Of a stretch of 64,000 nt of DNA, positions 18,831 through 25,671 are shown one piece after another (the first letter of the stretch is position 1; each line of letters begins with the position of its first letter). Under the pieces are notes generated by a model. The model saw only the letters and a program-made list of their open reading frames with translations, did not search any database and was not told where the DNA came from. Made by a program: the position numbers and the translations under genes. Source of the stretch: Algivirga pacifica (GTDB lineage Bacteria > Bacteroidota > Bacteroidia > Cytophagales > Flammeovirgaceae); assembly GCF_039543525.1 (NCBI RefSeq), contig NZ_BAABJX010000032.1, forward strand, positions 147,051 through 211,050, read 5' to 3'.

Positions 18831-19655
18831 ATGAAAAACTTCTTTGTCCTCCTCTTTCCTTTATTGACACTCTGCACTACTGCCTATACCCAAACCCAAC
18901 ATTATATGGGAGATGAATCTATGATGTATGCTGAGACCAAACAAGTCAATCAGTTTATCAGACGATTCAATCACGAAGAAGATCCTTCCGGCAAAAAATA
19001 CGCTCCTTCCTCTAAAGAGTATCGTAATAATGCCGAACGAAAAAAGTACCTTAAAGCCCTCTTTGACCGTCGCAACAACCTAATCTCTAACCGCACCAAG
19101 GAGCGTTTTATGGAGAGTGTACTCGATAGTAATAATCCCCAGTTTATAGAAACACATGAAGATGAATGGTTCGCAGAAGTTGTCGCAGACTTTATCTGGA
19201 AAGGTTCTCCTGTGAAGATTAACTTATTCTTGGAACTAGAGGAAGATAACGGAGGATATAAATGGGTCTTATCCAACCTCTACTTCTCTCCTTTTGTACG
19301 TGCGATGGAAAATGCACCAGAGAAGAAATTTATGCACCCTATGAGTCACGAGCTAGACTTTATGAACCTTATCAAGGCACTCAATGATAAAGATAACCTT
19401 CCGGACTATGCACAAAAGGAGTTTAAAGCAGATTACCTAACGCTATTCTTCTACGAGATTCAAAACAACAACTTAAAATTTGATAATATTAGTGAGGTGA
19501 AATTCCACTTCTTCCAAATTGAAGGGTGGTATTTTGAAATTACAGAATTCAATCGAAATGACTACAACTCAGGCTGGTTGATCTCTAATCTTACTGATCT
19601 TTCTGATGCCAACAAGGACGTCATGTTGCGTTATATCCTAAAGCAGGCATATTAA
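18831..19655 (+). CDS. Secreted protein of unknown function
   Basis: 274 aa. Signal peptide 1-21 (MKNFFVLLFPLLTLCTTAYTQ). The mature part begins with a helix containing QVNQFIRRFNHEEDPSGKKY, then NNAERKKYLKALFDRRN and later two beta-rich stretches (KINLFLELEEDNGGYKWVLS and VKFHFFQIEGWYFEITEFNR). The NQFIRRFNxEED-type opening is recalled from uncharacterised exported Bacteroidota proteins, but no function is known to me. It sits between two other exported proteins of the cluster, 130 bases before the LRR gene. Confidence 0.78.
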   Translation: MKNFFVLLFPLLTLCTTAYTQTQHYMGDESMMYAETKQVNQFIRRFNHEEDPSGKKYAPSSKEYRNNAERKKYLKALFDRRNNLISNRTKERFMESVLDSNNPQFIETHEDEWFAEVVADFIWKGSPVKINLFLELEEDNGGYKWVLSNLYFSPFVRAMENAPEKKFMHPMSHELDFMNLIKALNDKDNLPDYAQKEFKADYLTLFFYEIQNNNLKFDNISEVKFHFFQIEGWYFEITEFNRNDYNSGWLISNLTDLSDANKDVMLRYILKQAY

Positions 19656-19784
19656 GGTTTATTACCTTACTAAGAAATTTCATTATTTTCGTAACTTCAA
19701 GTTAGTGAACGGAACGAAAATTTTCTCTTGAGAAATACTCGTTTCCCTATACATCAAAGACACTTTAGACTATACTGATTGAAC

Positions 19785-22397
19785 ATGAAACTTGGTCAAA
19801 TCTTTTTAACTGTTCTTCTTATTTTTTTAGCAGGAACTTCCACTTTCGCACAAGATAATCCAAAAGAAAATGTGCAGTCCGCCGAGCGGATCAAAGAATA
19901 TAAAGAAGAAATCACTTATATGATTACTTACCTTCAGGAGACTTTTAACTTCCTGGGGTCAGCAGAAGAAATCGCTGCAGATAAAAGCATTATCATTAAC
20001 GAAACCTACCTAAAGCTTTTTAGGGATGAAGAAGTACAAATAGAAGATGACTTGGACCCTAACCGCCAAGTCCCTACCAATAAAGATGTTCAAGCCTATC
20101 TAAAAGATATAGAGTTTTTCTTTGATAGCGCGACCTTCGAGTTCAGAGTTGAGGAAATCAACCACGGAGTGACAGATGAGGGGACATTGTTCTTCACCGT
20201 CAATATGCAGCGTATTCTACATGCTACAACAATTGAAGGAGAAACAATCGAAGATACAAGGGATCGATTTGCTCAAATCAACCTAGATCCCTATGCCGAG
20301 GAGCTAAAAATCGTAAGCTTATACACCACTAAGCTTAAGCAAGAAGAAGAAAAAGCGAACTGGTGGAACGGCTTACCCCAAGTATGGAAAGACTTTTTAG
20401 GGCAAGAGAAGTACTTACAAGACTCTGTGAGTATGCAAGATGTCCTGGCCGTTCAAGATACGCTATTGTTGCTCAAGGACAGCAGTCAGCTCCCTCTATC
20501 CGAGCAGTTCTTTGCTTATATAGATGAGATACGCTCTCAGGAAGAATTAGACTTGAGTACTCACAAGGAGTTGGAAAACTTAGAGCCCGTTAGCAAAATG
20601 CGTAAGCTGAAGAAGCTTAACATTGACGGTCTAGCGGTAAAAGACTTGGTTCCTTTAAGAAGCCTGACGCACTTGCAATACCTCAATTGCTCCAATACAC
20701 AAGTAAGAGACCTCAGTCCTTTGCAATACTGCAATAGCATGGTTTCCTTGAATATTTCTAATACCCTACTTTACGATCTATCAGCCTTAGTACACTTGTC
20801 AGAGTTGGAAGAACTTAATATTTCTTACACGCCAACTACCGATCTAAGTCCTATTGCTGCCTTGATCAACCTTCAGAAATTGAATATCTCTGAGGTTAAT
20901 GCAGATGACCTTAGTCCTCTTAGTAGCCTAACGGTACTAAAGGAATTAGACCTTTCTGGTACTGCCGTAAATACACTTAACGAAGTTGGTAAGGTTCCTT
21001 CTTTAGAACGCCTGGACATAAGCCGTACCGGAGTAAAAGACTTATTTCCTATTCAAGCTCTAAAGAATCTAAAGCAACTATTTGCAGACCATACCTCTAT
21101 AGAGGATCTAATGCCTTTGCAAAATCTTACTGACCTTGAGCGTATTTATTGCGATGGTACCTATGTCGGAAACCGTATGGCGCTTCAGTTTATGCGTCAA
21201 CAACCTAAAACGCTGGTAATCTATGATTCCCAACAATTAAGAAGATGGTGGAATGACTTATCAGCTCCCTGGGTAAAAGTATTTGCTGATACTTACCAAG
21301 AGAACACTGGCGTAGCATTACAAGACTCTTTAACGAAAGAAGCCTTACAACGTATTGCTAATTTCTCTAGTATAGACCTCTCCAACAACAAGGAGATCCA
21401 AAGTCTTGCGCCTTTAAGTAACCTTGTCAACCTAAAAGAACTGCATATTGACAGTACCTCAATTAGCAGCCTCAGAGGCATTGAAGGTCTATACTCTCTG
21501 GAAACCATTACAGCTAACTACAGTCAAATCAAAGACCTTTCAAGCATCCGTACCTTAACGGACTTGAAGATCCTAGAAGTTTCCAACACTTTAGTGGATG
21601 ACCTACAGAGCCTAAGGGTAATGTCAGAACTAGAGCAACTTAACGTTTCCAATACCAAGGTATACGACATTATGCCTCTTGTCACCTTGCAAAAACTTAA
21701 ACTACTTAACCTGGAGGGCACTGAAGTAGTGGAAAAACAAGCTGAGCAATTTGCCATTAGTCACGAACAATGCCTGGTATTATACAGGGAAAAGGCCCTG
21801 ACAGATTGGTGGAGTAAACTTTCACCTGAATGGAAAGCCATTTTCCAAAAGAAGTACAGCTTAGACACTCCTCCTACGAGCGTACAACTACACCAAATAG
21901 GCATGACTCCTTCCCTAGACTTGGGGTACACCAACCTTAAAGATATTTATCCATTAGGGATGCTTCCTAACCTCAGAAAGCTAAACCTTACAGAGCTAAA
22001 GCTAACCGATATTTTAGTGATTGCTCAACTTAAGGAGTTGGAAAGCCTTATCTGTAGACGATTGTCCGTAGAGGACCTATCCCCTATCGCGCAACTTCCA
22101 AAACTCAAAACATTGGACGTTTCAGAATGTGGAATAGATGATCTGGATTTTGTATCGAGCTTATATACATTGGAAGAGCTAAGGGTATCCGGTAATAACG
22201 ACCTTAGTTCCTTAAAAGATTTAAAAAACCTTAGGGATCTAAAGAAGCTGGATTGTTCTAGTACCAATGTCAAAAAACTAAAATACCTGTATGAACTGAC
22301 ACAATTGGAGTCTATTAAATGTTATAACAGCAGAGTGAGCAGTAGCCGTGCGGCAGACTTAAAGGCAGCGATTCCTGCATGTGAAGTTAGCTTTTAA
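19785..22397 (+). CDS. Exported leucine-rich-repeat protein with three WW-L-W headed blocks
   Basis: 870 aa from the ATG at 19785; a TTG two codons earlier is in frame but the ATG gives the better signal peptide (1-22, ending TFAQ). Residues 30-185 form a domain resembling the 193-aa product at 18039. Three leucine-rich-repeat blocks follow (about 235-480, 525-665 and 705-870), with the 22-residue spacing of internalin-like LRRs (LxxLxxLNISNTxVxDLSPL). Each block is preceded by the same head motif: WWNGLPQVWKDF (193-204), WWNDLSAPWVKVF (about 487-499) and WWSKLSPEWKAIF (about 676-688). The head is probably a capping element repeated with each block. No sorting domain is seen at the end (ACEVSF). 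Probably periplasmic or cell-surface protein binding. Confidence 0.85.
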   Translation: MKLGQIFLTVLLIFLAGTSTFAQDNPKENVQSAERIKEYKEEITYMITYLQETFNFLGSAEEIAADKSIIINETYLKLFRDEEVQIEDDLDPNRQVPTNKDVQAYLKDIEFFFDSATFEFRVEEINHGVTDEGTLFFTVNMQRILHATTIEGETIEDTRDRFAQINLDPYAEELKIVSLYTTKLKQEEEKANWWNGLPQVWKDFLGQEKYLQDSVSMQDVLAVQDTLLLLKDSSQLPLSEQFFAYIDEIRSQEELDLSTHKELENLEPVSKMRKLKKLNIDGLAVKDLVPLRSLTHLQYLNCSNTQVRDLSPLQYCNSMVSLNISNTLLYDLSALVHLSELEELNISYTPTTDLSPIAALINLQKLNISEVNADDLSPLSSLTVLKELDLSGTAVNTLNEVGKVPSLERLDISRTGVKDLFPIQALKNLKQLFADHTSIEDLMPLQNLTDLERIYCDGTYVGNRMALQFMRQQPKTLVIYDSQQLRRWWNDLSAPWVKVFADTYQENTGVALQDSLTKEALQRIANFSSIDLSNNKEIQSLAPLSNLVNLKELHIDSTSISSLRGIEGLYSLETITANYSQIKDLSSIRTLTDLKILEVSNTLVDDLQSLRVMSELEQLNVSNTKVYDIMPLVTLQKLKLLNLEGTEVVEKQAEQFAISHEQCLVLYREKALTDWWSKLSPEWKAIFQKKYSLDTPPTSVQLHQIGMTPSLDLGYTNLKDIYPLGMLPNLRKLNLTELKLTDILVIAQLKELESLICRRLSVEDLSPIAQLPKLKTLDVSECGIDDLDFVSSLYTLEELRVSGNNDLSSLKDLKNLRDLKKLDCSSTNVKKLKYLYELTQLESIKCYNSRVSSSRAADLKAAIPACEVSF

Positions 22398-22435
22398 GCG
22401 TAGGCTTTTTTGTCAAGTCTACAGATTTATATTTT

Positions 22436-22481
22436 GGTTATCGGTTATCGCTTACACGTAATAAGCGATAACCGATAAACC
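22436..22481. repeat. Hairpin built from TTATCG words
   Basis: A 19-bp stem with one bulge: ggttatcggttatcgctta (22436-22454) pairs with the arm at 22462-22481 around a short loop. The arms repeat the word ggttatc. The same vocabulary returns in the hairpin at 40299-40352. It lies 38 bases after the LRR gene and may terminate it. Confidence 0.75.
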
Positions 22482-22548
22482 TTTAACACAGGGTACGTCT
22501 TTTCTCTTTTAGAGAAAGAGGTACTTTTCTAATTATTAATAATAACAA

Positions 22549-23031
22549 ATGAGTAATTACTTTTCAGAACAAGAAGTCTCTACCCTAAAAAGCTTAGAGG
22601 GTACCCCTATAGAGCATGTGATTTATCATGTATGGACCAATGTGGCTCAAAAAGGAGAACTCTTCGAAAGCCTGGATTGGCTGGAACTACGTTTTCCTAA
22701 TCAAGAAAGAATATTCCTTAGTGGGGGTATGGAAAGCGATAGTATTAAGCTGGTAGACTTTGACTTACGAACAGAAAAAGAAGCGATTGAAAAACAGTTC
22801 AGTGGGCAGGTAGAGATCCGTAGCTATATTGTTAACGAGATGGAGCTATGGAAACCTGCTGTCAACAAACCTATCCGAGAAATCCGTCTAAGCGGTGCTG
22901 GAGGGCACTTCTTAAATGACGAGTTCATTATAACCGTAGACAGTGAAGAAGAGGATGAAGAATTTTATCATCTAATGATCTCTTTAAGCTCTGAAGAAGG
23001 ACTTTTGGTAGAGCTTCATGAAGATATATAA
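22549..23031 (+). CDS. Hypothetical cytoplasmic protein
   Basis: 160 aa, acidic, without signal peptide. It reads as a mixed alpha/beta fold with LDWLELRFPNQERIFLSGG and a strand-rich second half (IREIRLSGAGGHFLNDEFII, then VDSEEEDEEFYHLMISLSSE). No family is recognised. It is 55 bases upstream of hisI on the same strand and may be co-transcribed with hisI and the SelW-like gene. The ATG at 22549 is the first in frame. Confidence 0.7.
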   Translation: MSNYFSEQEVSTLKSLEGTPIEHVIYHVWTNVAQKGELFESLDWLELRFPNQERIFLSGGMESDSIKLVDFDLRTEKEAIEKQFSGQVEIRSYIVNEMELWKPAVNKPIREIRLSGAGGHFLNDEFIITVDSEEEDEEFYHLMISLSSEEGLLVELHEDI

Positions 23032-23086
23032 CTAATAAACGATTTAATAAAATAACTAACACTTAGCGTCATGCTAATTATTTCTT

Positions 23087-23485
23087 ATGGAAAATCATAT
23101 AACACAACCACTTAAGCTGGATTTTGAAAAAAGAGGAGGACTCTTACCTGCCATCGTACAAGACATTGACACCCAAAAAGTATTGATGCTAGGATATGTG
23201 AATGAAGAGGCAATTAAGAAAAGTATTCTAACGGGATATGCCACCTTCTACAGTACTTCTCGCCAAGAACTATGGACCAAAGGAGAAACCTCAGGAGATC
23301 TTCTAGCCGTTACTGAGATTCGTGTAGATTGTGATCAGGATGCTATTCTGATGATGGTCCGCATGCTGGGCACTGGTGCTTGTCATACTAAGAAAGAAGA
23401 TGGCTCACACCGAGAGTCTTGTTTTTATCGCAAAGTAGCAGATATCGAAAAAGGATTACTCAGCATTTTGGAAGGAGAGGAATAA
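23087..23485 (+). CDS. hisI: Phosphoribosyl-AMP cyclohydrolase
   Basis: 132 aa, single-domain HisI (EC 3.5.4.19). It opens the adenine ring of phosphoribosyl-AMP in histidine synthesis. Metal ligands of the family are visible: Cys82 in VDCDQD with Asp81, Asp83 and Asp85 for magnesium, Cys99 in GACHT, and Cys112 in RESCFYR. The HisE pyrophosphohydrolase domain that is often fused in Bacteroidota is absent; the frame ends right after the cyclohydrolase domain. No other his gene is nearby. Its last codons contain the Shine-Dalgarno-like ggaaggagagg of the next gene, which begins one base after its stop. Confidence 0.93.
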   Translation: MENHITQPLKLDFEKRGGLLPAIVQDIDTQKVLMLGYVNEEAIKKSILTGYATFYSTSRQELWTKGETSGDLLAVTEIRVDCDQDAILMMVRMLGTGACHTKKEDGSHRESCFYRKVADIEKGLLSILEGEE

Positions 23486-23486
23486 G

Positions 23487-23765
23487 ATGGAAAAAGCAAT
23501 TGTTGAAATTCGATATTGTACGCTATGCCAATGGCTTTTTCGGGCCACTTGGATGGCGCAAGAACTGCTAAATACATTCTCTCAGGAATTGGGACAAGTA
23601 CAGCTTACTCCTGTACAAGGGGGAATCTATGAAATCTGGATCAACGGTACGTTGGTCTTCTCTTTCAAGGAGGAAAGACGCTTTCCTGAGCCTAAAGAGA
23701 TCAAGCAGATGGTGAGGGATGTGATTGCTCCAGAAAAAAATCTCGGGCATTCTGATAAAAAATAA
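23487..23765 (+). CDS. SelT/SelW/SelH-type thioredoxin-like protein
   Basis: 92 aa, cytoplasmic. It belongs to the Rdx/SelW fold, seen from IRYCTLCQWLFRATWMAQEL with a CxxC pair (Cys11, Cys14), the glycine-containing strand GGIYEIWINGTLVFS and the ending RFPEPKEIKQMVRD. Eukaryotic members carry selenocysteine at the second position; this one has Cys. A redox role is likely; the partner is unknown. It starts one base after hisI, preceded by a strong Shine-Dalgarno-like sequence, so translation is coupled to hisI. A hairpin at 23769 ends the unit. Confidence 0.88.
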   Translation: MEKAIVEIRYCTLCQWLFRATWMAQELLNTFSQELGQVQLTPVQGGIYEIWINGTLVFSFKEERRFPEPKEIKQMVRDVIAPEKNLGHSDKK

Positions 23766-23768
23766 AAG

Positions 23769-23806
23769 GTAAGAGGTAAAAAGTAAAAGGTCTTTTTACC
23801 TCTTAC
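23769..23806. terminator. Bidirectional terminator made of TAAAAGGTAA words
   Basis: A 15-bp perfect stem, gtaagaggtaaaaag (23769-23783) with ctttttacctcttac (23792-23806), around an 8-base loop. The surrounding 23762-23842 is a longer degenerate inverted repeat of the same word. It lies between two convergent genes, with T-rich tracts on both strands. Confidence 0.7.
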
Positions 23807-23852
23807 TTTTCGCCTCTTACCTATTACTTTTTACCTTTTACCTGAAAAAGCC

Positions 23853-24200
23853 TTATTCAGCATGTAACCATGCTTTCTTTGCCAGTAGTTCATCTTCTTC
23901 CTCTACATAGTCAGGATCATCCACACAACAGTCCACCGGACAAACTGCCGCACATTGTGGCTCTTCATGGAAACCTACACACTCCGTACACTTATCAGGT
24001 ACGATGTAATAGAATTCATCCGATACTGGCTCTTGAGCTGCCTGCCCATCAATACTTGAGCCGTCTTCCATCTCAACTGTATCCAAAGCAGTACCATCTG
24101 CCCATGTCCACTCTACTCCCGGTTCATAGATTGCCGTATTTGGGCACTCTGGCTCACATGCGCCACAGTTGATACACTCATCAGTGATAATAATCGCCAT
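23853..24200 (-). CDS. Dicluster 4Fe-4S ferredoxin
   Basis: 115 aa. The first cluster ligands are Cys9, Cys12, Cys15 (CxxCxxC) and Cys19 (in CP). The second set is Cys71, Cys74, Cys83 and Cys87 with the eight-residue spacer between the second and third Cys that is typical of the Allochromatium-type 2[4Fe-4S] ferredoxins. Between them lies a long acidic insert (about residues 28-66) rich in Asp and Glu. It is a small soluble electron carrier. It is divergent from the acyl-CoA reductase gene at 24499, with a shared 300-bp upstream region. This pairing is common in Bacteroidota, but a direct electron-transfer link is unproven. Confidence 0.93.
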   Translation of the reverse strand: MAIIITDECINCGACEPECPNTAIYEPGVEWTWADGTALDTVEMEDGSSIDGQAAQEPVSDEFYYIVPDKCTECVGFHEEPQCAAVCPVDCCVDDPDYVEEEDELLAKKAWLHAE

Positions 24201-24498
24201 AACTCACTCTCTTTTTTTTAATAATTCAATTTGTTCGGCTTCAGTTCCGACAAATATACATTGTCTGTCTCGAAAGATAAATATCTTATCTCAGTTTTAT
24301 TACAAAAATAAGATTATTACCCTATAGACTTTGTATAGTTTTAATCTTTTTACAATTATTTTTGAAATAACCTAAATATAAGGACTCTCCTAGTATAGGT
24401 TTCTAGATTATAACCTTCCAAAAAGAAAACAGTTTAGGGTATAATCCTTATTTTTGTCAAAAAATAGGAGAACTATCATACTTATAGATAAAGCCATT

Positions 24499-25518
24499 AT
24501 GACATTAGAACAGAGAGTACAGGCATTTGTGACATTAGGAGAAAAAATTTCCACTCTCCCAACCTATGATATCGATTACCTGGTAAGAGGAGCATCTTCA
24601 GAAAATGGATGGTTTGATGAAGAAAGCGTAAAAGCAGCCTTGAAAGGTATCAGTGTCATTCTAGAAGCATCTACTCTTGAGGAATGGGTGAACAAATATA
24701 CCTTATCCAATACCTTTACCGACAAACACATCCTGGTGATCATGGCCGGAAACATCCCCTTGGTTGGATTCCACGATGCTTTCACCACCCTATTAAGTGG
24801 ACATAAATTACTGGCTAAACTTGGCTCCCAAGATACTTTCCTGATGAAATGGATCTTGAGAGAACTACAAGAAATTGCTCCTGATTTTACTTCTCAGATC
24901 ACCTTCCTGGAAGGAAAAGCAGAACAAGTAGATGGCGTTATTGCTACAGGCTCAGATAATAGTGCCCGTTACTTTCAAAGCTATTTTGGGAAATATCCTA
25001 ATATTATCCGTAAAAACAGGACTTCTATCGCGGTCATTAAAGGAGATGAATCCGCTGAAACACTAGGTCGTTTACAAGAAGATATTCTTCGTTACTATGG
25101 TTTGGGGTGTCGAAATATCTCCAAAATCTACATTCCAGAAGGATATGACCTTAAACCACTTCTAGGAGCATTGGAAAAACCGGCAATGAACTGTATCCAA
25201 AATCATAAATACAGTAACAATTACGACTATAATAAGTCGGTATATCTCGTCAACAAAGTTCCCCACTTGGATAACGGCGGACTAATGATGAGAGAAACCT
25301 CTGAGCTAGTCTCCCCTATTGCCGTAACATTCTATGAAACCTATCAAAATGGGGCAGAGCTAAAGCAAATACTGGACACTCAGAAAGAGAAAATCCAGTG
25401 TATTGTTACTGATGGACAATGGTTGGCAGGCAGCTATAACTTTGGAGATGCCCAATACCCCAAAGTAGATGACTATGCCGATGGAGTAGATACGATGGCC
25501 TTTTTGCAATCTTTATAA
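24499..25518 (+). CDS. LuxC-type acyl-CoA reductase
   Basis: 339 aa from the ATG at 24499. An in-frame TTG 45 bases earlier is rejected because the added residues have no family support. Belongs to the aldehyde-dehydrogenase-like acyl-CoA reductase family (LuxC/PF05893). It would reduce a fatty acyl thioester to aldehyde with NAD(P)H. Visible are the nucleotide-binding region ILVIMAGNIPLVGFHD (78-93) and the catalytic cysteine Cys204 in YYGLGCRNISK. It is shorter than bioluminescence LuxC (about 480 aa), as usual for the Bacteroidota group. No other lux-like gene is nearby, so no light production is implied. A GC-rich hairpin follows at 25538. Confidence 0.9.
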   Translation: MTLEQRVQAFVTLGEKISTLPTYDIDYLVRGASSENGWFDEESVKAALKGISVILEASTLEEWVNKYTLSNTFTDKHILVIMAGNIPLVGFHDAFTTLLSGHKLLAKLGSQDTFLMKWILRELQEIAPDFTSQITFLEGKAEQVDGVIATGSDNSARYFQSYFGKYPNIIRKNRTSIAVIKGDESAETLGRLQEDILRYYGLGCRNISKIYIPEGYDLKPLLGALEKPAMNCIQNHKYSNNYDYNKSVYLVNKVPHLDNGGLMMRETSELVSPIAVTFYETYQNGAELKQILDTQKEKIQCIVTDGQWLAGSYNFGDAQYPKVDDYADGVDTMAFLQSL

Positions 25519-25537
25519 AAGTATAGCCGCTATAAAA

Positions 25538-25566
25538 GTACGGCCGCGCCACTGGCGCGGCCGTAC
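25538..25566. repeat. GC-rich 13-bp hairpin
   Basis: gtacggccgcgcc (25538-25550) pairs perfectly with the arm at 25554-25566 around loop act. No T-run follows on either side. It resembles the stem-variable hairpins elsewhere in the window more than a classical terminator, although it sits just after the acyl-CoA reductase gene. Confidence 0.7.
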
Positions 25567-25671
25567 GTGTTATATAAGCTTTGAAAGTATCATGGCTTTA
25601 GGTAGGTAGAAAAAAAGAATTTTAACTATCTTAATAGCTTCATTTTTTACGATCATCAATACCTCATTTTT

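Noticed and set aside
24454..24498. Longer start (TTG) for the acyl-CoA reductase; likewise TTG at 19779 for the LRR protein, GTG at 52386 for the type A cargo and ATG at 57276 for the YdeI-like protein
   Set aside because: In each case the downstream ATG gives the family N terminus or an intact signal peptide, and the extra residues have no support.
24499..25518. Part of a bioluminescence (lux) system
   Set aside because: No luciferase, LuxD or LuxE gene is nearby and the protein is shorter than luminous LuxC; the family is widespread in non-luminous Bacteroidota.
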